Positions 41,822-55,800 of a stretch of DNA of 64,000 nt are shown one piece after another; positions within the stretch are counted from its first letter, which is position 1, and each line of letters begins with the position of its first letter. Below the pieces are notes generated by a model that searched no databases, was not told the DNA's origin, and saw only the letters and a list, made by a program, of their open reading frames with translations. Source of the DNA: Zoroaster sp. YZ-2022 (taxonomy: Eukaryota; Echinodermata; Asteroidea; Forcipulatida; Zoroasteridae); contig CM055833.1 in assembly GCA_029582265.1 (NCBI GenBank), positions 28,920,288 through 28,984,287 on the forward strand. Direction: 5' to 3'. Position numbers and translations under genes: made by a program.

Positions 41822-44800
41822 ATGGCAAGAACTCTAGCGCTTTTCGTGGGCTTAGTAGCCGCCGTGCTCAACATGCAAGTTGCGGGCCAGGGTGCTGATT
41901 TTACGCTAGGTACCACTGATGTTCGTGGGGATACACCAATTATTGTGAACCAACCCCAAGATCCTGTTTCAACATCGAACGAGATAATTCAGCGTAACAC
42001 CGGTATCAGTGTCGCCTTCGGCCGCTCCAAAGTTCTGAACCCCGAGACTGAACTGAAAATCGTCGTTCAACCCGGCGATAGGTGTATGGTTTCCGTACTT
42101 ACCGACCCGCTCTCTCAGATTCCTGGGCGTCTCACCCCGAACCAGTTCCCGTGCGATTTTGGATCCGGTGATGTCAAATATGTTCACTTCGGCTCCCGAA
42201 AACCCATGCGGGATCGCGTCAAGCTTCAGCTTCGGTACGACACGGAGACCACCACTATCATCATCCCGTTCATGATCGACGTCCTCGTTGAATCAAAGCA
42301 GCTCGAAATTGTCCAGAAGAGAGTCCCGCTGAAAGTTGCCGACTTGATGGGCGTGAGCGATGTTCTTGATGGTTCCAAGCTCGAGTTTGCCTTCGATTCC
42401 TCACAAACCTGCAAGGTGACCATTCTCAGCTCTGCAAGTGGGTGGCCACGCTACGGTAACATTCAGGGAGGCGGCGGATTTCAGGGTTCAATGATGGAAT
42501 GCGCTGACTTCTTGGACCTTGGCATTACATACCAACACACATCCCTAAATGATTCCCCTCGCATGGACCACATTCCCATGGTTGTCGAGCTTCAGGATGC
42601 AGATGGCAATGTAGTGCAGCAAGAGTACTTTCAAGTGGATGTCATCATTGAGGAAGGAGCAGAGAACAACCCACCCAGCTTCAGCAACAGCGTAATGATG
42701 GTCTTGGAGCTGAACCAGTTCGTCATGACAGCCCTCACGCCAGAAATCATCACTGCTGAAGACATCGAAACAGACCCAGATAAGTTGGTTTTTAATATTA
42801 CTGTTCCACTTGGCCCAGGTGAAGGTTACATTACCAGCACCGATGACCGCAACCTCCCAATTTCCTCTTTCACTCAAAAAGATGTCCGTGACCTCAAAAT
42901 AGCTTATGTACCTCCAGCCGATGACTCCAATGAGCAGAGAATTTTCCAGTTTGAACTTGAAGTTGTTGACTCAGAACTTGCCTCATCAGAACCGTTCTCC
43001 CTCATGGTAGTTGTTAACCCCAAAAATACAATGGCCCCAGTTGCAACCAGAAATGCTGGCCTAACTCTTTTTGAAGGTCAGTCTCGCGCAATTATGACCG
43101 ACCAAAACCTTCAGATTTCCGATGAAAATAATCTTTGGGATGTAGTTATTGCCCCAGTAAACGGACCGTCTCACGGCTTTCTGAGAGTAGATTTACAGCC
43201 CAGAAAATTCTTCACTACTGATGAACTTATGGCTGGCGTAGTCACCTACCACCATGATGGGTCCGAGACTTACAGTGACAACATAATTTTCAGAATGAAT
43301 GATGGCAAAAATGAGACAGAGTTTTTGTTCCCAATCACCATCGCCCCTGTTGATGATCAGCCCCCAATTGTCAATGTCAACACTGGACTTTTGATCAGTA
43401 AAAATGATATTAAGGATATCACAGATTTCGTGCTGAGTGCTACTGATGTTGATTCCGATGACAGCACAATAAGATTCATCCTAGAACCCCCGTACTCCAC
43501 CCAGGGTGACATTGTAATTAGACAACTTGAATTGCCACTAGATCCACAGAATTGGTCTTTCATTGGTAACTACTATGAGAAGCGTGTCACTGAGTGGACC
43601 CTTGATGACATCCTTAACAACCGTCTATTTTATCGTCATAATGGAATTCACAACTCTGATGTTGTCATGGACAGAATGCTTTTCCGTGTTGCAGACAGTG
43701 GCCCCAATCTTTCACCGGTAAACGAATTTGTTGTGAAGATCCTGCCAGTCGATGACCAGCCTCCGTACTTGTACCCGGGAACCACCCTGGAGATATCTGT
43801 TGATGAATTCGCTTTGACCACAATTAAGAAGTTTCAACTCCGATACACTGACCAAGACAGTGAAGACCGTAACTTGTACTACACTATCACCGATCCACCA
43901 AGAGACACTGATCCCAATAACCCACTACCATCTGGTCAAATTGTTTTGGTTGAGCAGCCAGATATAGCCATTTCTAACTTCTACCAAAGCCAAATCAACC
44001 ACTTGAAGATTGCCTACAAGCCTCCAGGCTTTGAACTTGGTATAACCCCTCGCTTGATCCAATTCGTTTTTGCTGTGGAAGATGAAAGCGGAAATCTTGT
44101 GTCTGGTCAGCACTTTTCAGTTTTGTTGAATCCAGTAGACAACAAACCACCATCCGTCACCAACACCGGTTTTTCTGTGTTGGAGGGAGATCAAATTGTA
44201 TTTGATCTAAGCATGCTCGATGCTGACGACACAGACACTGACAATTCTTTACTTCACTTTAACATCAAGCAGATACCAGCCTTTGGTACAATCATAATTG
44301 ACGGAGTGCCAATGCAGCCTGGTGATTTCTTTACCATTGATGACATTGCTCGGGGTGGTGTTATTTACATCAATAGTGGTGCTGAGGTGATGGGCGATAC
44401 TCTAGTGTTGGAGTTGACTGATGGTGTCCATATTGTGCCAGTAACAATTCAAGTCAATGTGCGTCCTGTTGATGATGAAGCTCCTACCCTCGACCTACCA
44501 CCTGGCACCCTGGGCTCCTTCCTTGAAGTTCCTGAGCAGTCAAGTAGTCTCATCACCAACAATATTCTCAGTGCATCAGATCCTGACACCGAAGATCTTC
44601 AACTCGTGTTCATCGTCGATCGTATGCCCCAAGATGGTGTTTTGGAAAACAACGGAATTCCCCTCAGATCTTTCACACAGCAGGACATTGTTAATGGCTA
44701 CATTCGGTATAGGCACACTGGTGGCGAGATTGGTCTTACGAAGCGTGATGATTCCTTCAATTTGACTTTGTCCGACTTGTCCGATAGATGGGTAAAAGAC

Positions 44801-46844
44801 AATACAGTTATCACACAAATTGAGGTGTATGTAACCATTCTTCCAGTAGATAACGTGGCTCCAAATGTGACCATTGGTGGACCATTCGATGTTGATGAAG
44901 GTGGCAAGAAAACGATAGGTCTTTCGCATCTCTCTGCAACTGACATTGATTCGATTGATGATGATATTGTCTGCACAGTCATTGTTCAAACAACAAATGG
45001 CTACCTAGAGAACATCTCCCCATCTCCAGGCTCTGAAAAATCCCGTGCTGGCATCGCCATCAGTGCCTTTTCAGTCAAAGATCTCCGTCTTAATCACATC
45101 AACTATGTTCAGAGTATGCACAAAGGTTCAGAACCACAGGAAGATCAGTTCACTTTTGCTTGTTCTGATGGCATCAACACTGCTGACACTTACTTTTTCC
45201 CCATCGAAATCAATCCAGTCAATGATGAAGAGCCACAAATCTTTGTGAGGGAGTTTGTAGTTGAAGAGGGTGGGATGATCAAAATCGATCCTGTTCTGCT
45301 TAATGGAGTTGATGAGGACATCCCTAGTGACGTGCTGGACTTCCACATCATTGTGAAGCCAACCCGTGGAGATATCATTCAGTCACGAGCAAGCATTGTT
45401 GTTCCAGTCAAGAACTTCACGTTGGACCAAATTCGAAGCGGTGTTGATATATTCTATAAGCACGATGGAAGTGAGACAACTTCAGACACTTTCACCGTTA
45501 CTCTGACTGATGGTGTTCATGAGGTGACTACAGTTGTTAACATCATTGTCTTACCTGTTGATGATGAAACACCACGTATGGCAGTCAACGATGGGCTGGA
45601 CATGGAAATTGGCGATATAAGAGTCATCACAAACCGCATCCTTCAAGCCACCGATCTTGATTCACCAGACTCGAATTTGACTTTTGTGGTACGCTTGGAA
45701 CCAAGACGAGGCCTGCTGCAAAGATTGAGCAAAATTGATGGCTCTGTTGTAGAGAACATCACACTGGGCATGAACTTCACACAATGGGAGGTTGACAACC
45801 AGCGTATCCGTTATGTCCACACTGGCAAAGAAGGCGGCCGGGACCTCATCAAGTTTGATGTTACAGATGGCACTAATCCTTTGATTGACCGTTACTTCTA
45901 CATCAGTGTTGACCACATTGACAATGTCCATCCTGATGTTGTGAATGCAGGTGTCACATTGCAAGAAGGTGGGCGTGTCACCTTGACCACTGATATCCTC
46001 AGCACAAATGACATCAACAGTGCAGATGAAGATCTCCTTTTTACCATCACTGAGGGACCAATCAAGGGGCATCTTGAGAGCACTGACAATCCTGGTGTTC
46101 CAATCAGCTCCTTTACACAACTTGACTTGGCCGGCAACAAGATCTACTATGTTCACACCCAAGATGATGAGATGAGAATGGACAGCTTCCAGTTCCAAGT
46201 GACTGATGGGTTCAACACAGTGGTCCGCACTTTCCGCATCTCCCTCAGCGAGGTTGACAACAAGAAACCAGTTGTCACCTTCACCAAGCTGACAATGAAG
46301 GAAGGAGACAACAAACTGATCACTCCATTTGAGCTCCGCATCGCTGACGCCGACACCAGAGATCCACTGAAGCTGAAGTTCACAATCACCCAGTTGCCCA
46401 TTCATGGCAATCTCCTTCGTGACAACAACGAAGTTGTCACAATGTTCACCATGGCTGATCTGAATGAGAATCGTATCAGCTACCAGCATGATGGCACCGA
46501 GTCGAACAAAGACAGCTTCTCCTTTATCGTGACTGATGGCACCCATACAGACTTTGCAGTCTACCCAGACCTGGACACTTTCACCCGCTCACCGCAGAAG
46601 ATGCACATCAGGATTGTCGGAGTCGACAATGGCTTGCCGCAGATAGTGGTCAACCGAGGGGCACCGACGCTGAACACCCTGGGCTCTGGTCATCTGGGCT
46701 TCCTCCTGACAAACAAGTTCATCCGTGCTGAAGACCGGGACAGTGATGATAACCTGCTTGTCTACACCATCTCTACTCCACCCAAAAATGGCTACCTGAT
46801 GAACCTGGCTCTTGGCAACATTAGCATCTCCAACTTCACACAGG
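41822..46844 (+). CDS. FREM2: FREM2 giant coding exon: signal peptide, N-terminal domain, CSPG repeats 1-11 and most of 12
   Basis: 5023 nt uninterrupted. The start ATG has a strong context (CCACGATGG) and immediately precedes the hydrophobic signal sequence; the frame is open to 41738 but without an ATG. The exon probably begins at 41797 if the acceptor-like TTTCTGTTGCAG is used, or further upstream if not. It ends TTCACACAGG|GTGAGT. CSPG repeat joints are visible as VDDQPP, VDDQPP, VDNKPP, VDDEAP, VDNVAP, NDEEP, VDDETP, IDNVHP, VDNKKP and VDNGLP. N-glycosylation-type NxT/S sites such as NFTL and NITL are frequent, as expected for a secreted protein. Confidence 0.96.
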
Positions 46845-49800
46845 GTGAGTGCCTCAAATACACGTATTATATGTCAGTTGTGATGAAAAGGCCCATACAG
46901 TCACATTTTTGCAAAGGTTCTTAAAAAAATAACCCTCAAATTTATTTTACTTGAACAAAATGAGAAAGTTCCTCATTAATTGCTGGGTTTGTATTCACAC
47001 TTCCTTGTGACTGACCTTTCCCTCGCAATTCGCATTGAATCTTTCCATGAGAAATATTGGAGTTGGCCGAGGAACAGGAATAAAAACTGGTTAATATATT
47101 GATGTTATATCACCCAAATACTGTTATGATGCCGTTTTTAATTGTCAAGAAAAACTACTTTACATTGTTAGAAAATGACTACTAGCCACCAAAAACACTT
47201 AATATTAATTTCTACCTGTGAACTTGCCAACTCCAGTGTTCTCTAAAACAACTTTACTTTTTGATTATTTTCATTTTGAAGATTGATTTCTGATAGCTAA
47301 TGTATTGGTCACTTTTTGAAACGTGCATTTTTATAACAAAATATTCCCACAGACCTAAGGCTCAGTTATTTAAATTCCATTTAAGCTTGAGCATCAAATT
47401 TTGATGCTATACAAGACTGTTTTTTTATTGGGGGGAATAGATTTTTCTCATTTTGCAGACTCATTTTACTTGGATTAATTACTTCTGTAATTCATAAGAA
47501 TCAAGAGATGCATTTAAAAACCAAACTTTGTAAGTTTCAGTTTATTTCATTTTGTCATTAACAAGAAAATAGCAAAAACGTATTCAGATTTTGTGTATCA
47601 TTTCCAACAAAAAATATAGAATTGAAAGACAAATTCATTTGCAAAATAATTTAATTAATTGTACTAAAATGATAGCACCTCAGACAAAAATATTTGAAAG
47701 GATTTTTTTGACACTTTCATCAACTTAACACCAAGTAAATCTTGTGTAAATCTTTTATTAATTATTGGAGAATACCAACTAATGCATAGTGTATAGGAGC
47801 TTTTATAGGTATCGTTCAATACTTTTTGAAGGGTAAATCTAGTCAGTGCATGGAATATCTCAGAATAACCATAAAAGCAGCCTTCAATTTGTAGTTAATA
47901 TTTGTTCATGATTAACTATCAATGACGACACGATTGCCATTTTTGATTCAATTGTCTGGATTGTTCGGTCTGTTGGCTTCTGTGGGGTTTTTACCTTTGT
48001 TAAACCCCATTGCAATAGATCAGCGTCAGTAGTTACTTTGAGATTTGCACTTTTCAGTGGAGTGCCTGGATTTTTTTTTTTGTGTAACCTTAAAAAGCAC
48101 GCAGGAAGTGGTATTCAAGTTTTTCTTTAACCAACCCTCTCTGGGTTTTGTAACTTTTGTTCACCTCGGTGATACTTTTGTGTGGGAACCTTGAAATAGA
48201 AAGATAAAGCCAGCATTATTTGAGTGAGTTTAAAGATGTATTGCCAGTTTTTTACCAATTTCCGGAAATTGTTTTCACTAAAACATTGATAAATGGCTTT
48301 TAGAAAAGAAACCGAATACTTAAAAATGACTTATTTCAATACATGTTCATTGTAAAACCATACTTCTCATTATTTTGAGAAATGTCTTTTAAAAAAACAT
48401 TTGTTTTCCCCTTAAGTAAATGGCAAACTAATGATGAAAAAGAAAATTGACCAAAAGTTCTGTTAAAATAGCGAAAAACTTGGTTGATACATCTTTAATA
48501 ATTGTACCTATTGTAGTGGCACTGACAGTAAGCAAAATAACTGACATTTTTTTTCTATTTTTTTAAATTAATGCTCGCCCTCTTAAAGAAAAATCCATGG
48601 TGCACTAAAAAGTAAATATATACTGGAAATTTGGGGCATAATTTAAGTGATGTATTTCTTTCTGTATACCGTCATCAGCCTATAAAAAGCCAAATACAAA
48701 CATGATCTTAAGAAATAAGGCAAATTTAAATGAAAGTGTTCAATCCTCTGACCTACATGTATGTTCCATTTGTTTGCACTAGGGGACAGCATTATAGAAA
48801 TGTTTGCTCTTTGTGCATTTCATTGTTTGGTTCTTACAAAACATTTGCTCTCTAGTTTGTCTTTGGTGAAATTTGTTGCTTAAACCATTACAGCTGGTAT
48901 TTTGATATCACAATCCATTACTTTTAAACAAATGGGATGTATACTTGACAACAAATTGGAACCAAATTGGTTGGCAGGTGACTTGAATTTTAAACGAGGC
49001 AGCAAAAACTTTTAAAATTGACTTAATGCATAGATTATAAACTTTTTTCCCATAGGGAAAAATGATGATTTTTGCTTATCCTCTTTATATTTGTATTTCT
49101 GGTGGAATACCCTTTTAACTTGGAAGTTGAGGATTTTGAACTCTGGGTCCGTTGTCATTCAAATTGTAGATTGTGGACTTTGGTTCAGTCAAGTGCTTTG
49201 ATTCAGAATCGGCTTGTCTCAATAGTTGTTTGGAATATGGCATCCTAGATTTACCCTACTACAGACTTGAAAAGGCTTGGGTTACTGGATGTCTGCCATT
49301 GATCATTGCCAGTGGTTTTTTTTTTTGGTGTGGACTTGATAGTATTTGTACAAACTGTTTGTTTGATTATTTTTTTTTTCTTTTTTTTTTCGGGAGGTTG
49401 ATAACAGTTTTATTCATTAGGACAACTTAATCCTAAAGGTGAAATTTTGATTTCTGTATAACATTTTTAATTTTGAGAAATGACTTTGGCTAAGGTTGTG
49501 ACAGTTCATCAAATGTTGTCACAACCAGAAAGCAAGTCAGTCAGTGGTTACAATAATAGAAACAACACTAAAACAAAACTGTTAAGGATGTGTTCATTGG
49601 CTATCCAGTCTTTAATTGTCTTCCCGTCATCCTGCGTATCGTCGAGACGGGAACTATTAAAACAGTTTTGATTATTCAGGGAAGAACATACATCCTACCG
49701 TTTAAATTTAGACATAAAATGTTTTAATCGTTTTAGTTTATGATTTTTTTTTATTTGGGATTTTCATCCTGTTTATAGTCATGAAACTACATTTTTAAGG

Positions 49801-52800
49801 TGTGTCCTGTCTATGACTTGAACTTATCTCAAAATATATTTCAAGTGGGAGTGTATGATGGGGACGTTCGCAAGATTATTTAAAGATATCTTCCTTCCTC
49901 GAAGCATTTGTTACGAGACAAACATAGTGAGAAATACGCATGATGCAATGAGTAATATCCGACCGAGCTCTGAAAGACGGCAATTAAATCTATTATAGGA
50001 AATGATTAGTTTGATGTTCGTTAACCAATAGAAAAATGACCTCGATGATGGGCTGGTGACTACTAGTACATCTTGAACTTTAAATTTAAAGAGACATTTT
50101 TATATATTCCAAAATTTGGGGTTCAAATTTTGTTCATTAATTTTAGCTCTTCGAAAATGTAAATTCGGTCCTGGAATGGATATATAAAAACCTGAATGCA
50201 TTTTCAATGTTTTCTCATAAAAATCACAATGAAAAAAAAAAAACTTTCACAGGTTATTGTATACATATCTTTTGATTATTATGCAGTATGGATACATTTG
50301 CAGACATTTTACAAAAAGTGTTCACTTTTTTAATGGGAAATTAAGGATATAAAAAACAAACATTCATGTTAACTAGTGTAATTTAGTTGCTCCAAATAGC
50401 ATTTATGAGGACTAGATTCAAATCATTTACAGAGCTTGCATCAAACCCCAGGATGCCCAATGTGTCACATGCAGAAACATCCACTGGATCAGTGGATCTC
50501 AATGCAATATTCCTGTGCATAAAAACACGCAAGTTACAAGTGATAGGAAAAAAAACATGTTCGGTCAAAGGTGAAGGTTAATAACTATGAATTATATGAG
50601 CCTTTTTCTTTTCATAATCAAATTTACATGAGTTGTTGTTGAGGGAAGGACCTTTCTAGAGTGGCTAATTTGGACAATGGTGCATTTCAGATGCAATGTT
50701 TCGTTCAGTATTAACTGTCGTCGGTGAATAGGGATTGGACTCTGGAAAGGTTTTTATGGATGACGTTATTTCTGAAATTGTCAAGGTGTTGAAAATGGCT
50801 GTCACTCTAACAATAAGGAACATGTATTTTATGTGGAGTTTATATTCATCAATCTCGGACTGAATTCTTTATATCCACATAAATGTATCGGGTTATCTTT
50901 TCACCAATGGAGTGGTGTTGTGTAAAATAAATGGCTCATTTCATTTCCATGCAACCCCCGCATTGGCAGTTGTGGTTTTACTAACTTCCAATAATTTTGA
51001 TTGTGTAGAAGAATGAAAATGCTTATCCCAAGTTTTATCACAGGAGGCAAGCTAGCCAAATAAGTTTCAAATGTGTAGATTCAAATCCATTCAATGAAAA
51101 CTGGGCCAAATCGGGAACCAATGCTTGTCAATTGATGTTGATCAAAAGGGAACATTCGCTTGAGAAAATTTGTTTAAATGACAGTCCATTTAACGTCATT
51201 TTAGTTTATTGGAGCACTTCAGGCTTGTACATCTCTACTTGGTTTTGGCATAGTTAATCACCCATTGTCTGACTCCTTGCTCTATGGGCTGACCACATCA
51301 TTATTGGATACTTGTTAGGTCTTGGCAGTGAAAAGGTAGATAAACACAAGGACTTCCTGCATCTAATGCAGAATAAACCTTCTCCAGGATGTATACCTAA
51401 CTCATTGTCTAGATTCTTAACACTACCTTAAGTGTGAAATGCCAGGAAGTACATTACACCTCCAGAGCTGCCAACTCTTCCGGATTCTGCGGAAGACTTC
51501 GCATATTTGACAGTAATTTACTTACTTAAAATAAATGCATGGAGGCCTCTCCTTTTGGTGCCAAAAGGAGAGGCCTCCTTGCATATATTTTAAGTAAGTA
51601 AATTACCGTCAAATACGCGAAGTCTTCCGCAGAATCCGGAAGAGTTGGCAGCTCTGTACCTCTATAACTGTATAGATATCCAACTAAGTGCCCCAAGCTT
51701 AAAATCTCTCTACCCCTCCCACCCTCATTACCAGATCTTTCATCCTTAAGATGCTTTCAGAAAGTCTCAATATGGGGTTAGAATAGAGGGATTAACTTAT
51801 AGAGGTTTCCCCATCATTCACAATACAGCACTGTAGTTTTCTACACTTTGCTCCCAGGAAAGAATAGATGTTGGTGAATCCAACGACTAAATAGGTTGTG
51901 GTTGTCCTTTTCATGGGACTTCAGATCATTCGTATACACTTACTCCAACAATGGTGGTCATCATTGTTGGTTTTTGAAAGTATTTTGTTGTTGGAAGAAT
52001 GGAATCATGAACATTACATCTGGAGACCTAAAATATGCCTTCATACATTAGTGTTATTTTAAAAATATGTGTCGTCAAAAATAGCCCCAGCCCCGTTTTG
52101 AATAGTCTTTACCCAGCTGAAATGTGAAGCACCCCTCACAGTAATCAGTATTCAACCTGGTATTTCTTTTCTCTATGGTTGCACCCACTGCATCATTACC
52201 AAAGCTCTTAAGATGATTTTGGAATGTCTTAATAATGTGAAGGGATTAACTCACAGATTTGTCCATTTCTTGGGCTGCTTTTGGGATGCGTGGACTAAGC
52301 CTCATACTACAAGGGTCAAAATCAGTCCAAATGTTGATATGCTTGCCAAGGTACATGTATATCTAGTGCACTTAAAAGTCGAACACTGTCAAACCTTACG
52401 TGTAGTAAGTACATTTACAGGTCAAAATGAGTTTTCCATTTTTGACTGGTAAAAGCATTGTCTGGTATTGTTCAGGGTGGTCAAAATGTCAGTAAAAAGT
52501 CAAAAAATGCCCCTGTGTGCACATTTGGGTCAACAGTCAAAACGGGCAGTTGACTGATTTTGACCTCTACAGCAACTTTCCACTAAAGTGCAGCTTGAAT
52601 AGGAGGGCTAATGGAAATAATTGACAGAACAGTGATCTAGAGAAAGATATGTATGTATGTATGTATTATGTATGTGTATATATATATATATACATATGTA
52701 GCTCTGTGAAAAACATATTGCATGTAGATCAGTATGTTTTGTTGGGTAGTGCTGGTTCGATTATAAGGGTCTTTTGTTGCAGCTAATAGAAATAGTTTGC

Positions 52801-55800
52801 TTTTTCTTCCCAACTTGGTCCAAGTTAATCAGCATATTTGTTTAGAATTCCAAAGAAAACTGCTAAAAGCTGAGATGAACTGGTTCATTTAATACCAGTT
52901 TTTATTCATCAGTTTTTCCATTGTATTCCATTTTGAGACCTTTTCAATAAGCTACCACCCACTGCACCAGCTGGTATACGGAACACTTTGGTCTGTTATC
53001 AGTCTCCTCAAAACAGACCTCCCCACTCACTGGAAACATGTACACACATGTACCCAGCAGGAAGCAGCCACACTTGCATGGGTTCTAGACCCTCAAATTG
53101 GTATCCCGCCTGTGCATCAGTTAGGGCATTCAGTGGAGTATTAACCATCTTTATTAGTCCCAGATAATGCCTGAAGGGGTTGGGTCATGCAATGCATGCT
53201 GGTCTAAACATCTACTCCCTTGACCCGGGTAGTTTGCACACCTTCACCTATTGTCATGCGTTGTTGTAATTGATGGAAATATTTGCTGAAAACCATTTAA
53301 AACCATTCAGTCGGATTTATAATTAGTGCTCTTTATGATGGCAAAATGTTGGCCTATTGTGTTTTTAAAACTTTTAATGTTCTATGAGAAATTATAATCA
53401 TTACATGAAAATCTATTATGGTATCTGTTGGTTGGTAATACAAGGCAGTCGATCTATGCCCCACAGATCTGTACATGGATAACTGCCTTAAGTCTGCAAG
53501 TTCAGGTTGGGTGTCCATAGCCACCTAAATATGCCATGGTCATGCAGACATGTACGTTATGTTTGGGTAATAAGCACAAAGTACCACTCCCCAATCCCAG
53601 CCAGGTCCCCCCCCCCCCCAACCCACATCCTGTGTACAGACTCTCAACAATAACTGATCCTTCAGTTAACTTTGTTTTTCCAAAGTTAGGATTAGTTGTG
53701 TGGGCTGTTTGATCAAGTCCATTTTTACATTCTGGTGGTGGGTATAGTGTGATTTCAGAACAGTGGTACAAGTGTCAGAGAGTTCATAGGGCCAGTGAAG
53801 ACAAACACATGGGCTGATAATACACACGTGTCTACAGTTTAGTTGTCCTATGAAGTACTTTGTAGTTATACATGCACAGACAGATGATAAACTTTGTTAA
53901 ATTATCACAGCCTTGCTGAACTTTAGCTCCTGCATTGTATAGTAGTAGCTTATGCCATTCAACTGTGTAGAAAAGTTTCCAATCTTTTGGTAAAACTCCA
54001 AGGATTTTCAGGATATATGGTTTTTGTCTTTTACAACTGATTTGTGGCATGAGCGGTTTGCAGAGTTGAATCGGTTTCTTGCCTGAGGTGGGCGTTCCTC
54101 TTTATTTATTTGATTTGGAAGGAAGTAATTTGTGGCATGAGTAGGATTGCAAAATATTTGTATTCGTAATTTATGAAAATAGAAAAATGGATGATTTGAA
54201 ATGACCTAAAAATAACTAAGAGAAATACAGACTTCTATTTTTGACCCCTTCACCTATGACCATGGGGGCTAATTTCAGTAATGCTTGGACATATTTAAGG
54301 CCATAGGTTAATCCCCCATGAGCATACCAACCAGTCACATGAGAACAGTTAATAATAATGTGGGGACTTATATAGTGCACGTATCCACCAACTAAGTGGT
54401 GCTCAAGGCACATATTATTACCCCTGCTCATAAGGCTCATAAATCATTCCTGAAACCATCTCAGCTCCCTGGGAGTATACAGCTCAATTGCTGCCATTAC
54501 AGCGCATATAGGGCTAATCAACCAACTCTGCCCTCACAGGTACCCATTTAACCTCTGGGTGGAGAGAAGCAATTATGGTTAAGTGTCTTGCTCAAGGACA
54601 CAAGTGTCACAGCCGGGATTCGAACCCACATTCTGCTGCTAACGCCAGAACTTGAGTCCGGTAAGCTAGACCGCTCGGCCACGACACTCCAGTTGTGTTG
54701 CAAATACAATTTTGATTGAATTGGGAACGTTTTGCTTCAAAGTCTCTATAAACCGTTGGTAGTGTGGGCCTACCTGCTTCCAAAAAGATTCTTGCTTTCT
54801 TTGAATCAAAATATTAAACAAAAACCTCGGCTTTAAAATTTGATTGTGTTTTTGTAATTTTTTTTCAGCTTATAATTCTGGGGGAAGGCTTTAAAATATA
54901 AATTGATGGCTACTCAGATTAATGCCCTGATCATGTTTTAATTTCTTGGGGGAGGATAACTGAAATAACTTGCATCCAAATAGATTTCTTCCTTGGTCAC
55001 AACTTGACCTTCTGGGAGTTGGGGTCTTTCTCACAATAATATTGTGAATTTTGAATTTAAATAAAAAGTACTTAATTTCAGCACAATCCGATTTTAAATG
55101 TATATTTTCATTCAATGTTACAGGTGCGGTTTTTATCAAAATGTTTCCACCACTAGACAGACCCTGAGACTGAAAAATAGAAACGCATTTGTCCTCAAAT
55201 CCAACTTAACAAATAACCCCAATAGCAATCGGATGTTTATTGAAATTTAATCTTTTTCTGGAGTTCAGTAAAAGCAGCATAAAACTTGTCTCAATAAAAA
55301 CATGTTAAAAAGGAATATATTTTTATAGACAAATTAGCCTTATCAAGCTTGAGGGTTTCCAAGTTGTGGTTTCTTGTAGTTTCCCCACAATTAACCCTTG
55401 AGCAGATAAAATCTATCTATGCCTCAGATCTTACCACAAGGGGTCCCAGATACAACTTAAACCGGATGTACAAGTCCATCTTGTACTGTCTACTAACTTA
55501 TCAATTCTGTAGTGTACTAATACCCCCTTTCTACCCAGCAGGCATTCAAAGCCTTGTGCCTATGGGTTGTAAGCAATAATTCTCTCCGATAAAGGTCATA
55601 AATTGGTGACCTACATGTAGTTATAAGAAGCTGGTAATAACACTAGCCAATCCATCATTTAACAATTCACACCGTGTAAAGAAATGTACTGCTATACTGG
55701 TTTGAAAGAGACCCTTTTCTAGATAACCTTGTTTGATACCAATCGATGCCTTCGGCAGTAATCAATAGGTGTAGGCTTCTTAAATATTGCAATGCTCATA

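Noticed and set aside
45662..46546. 294-codon open frame antisense to FREM2
   Set aside because: It overlaps conserved FREM2 CSPG repeats on the other strand; antisense openness follows from the codon use of the real gene. The same holds for 44576-44989, 44698-44982, 42545-42877 and other antisense frames within the exon.
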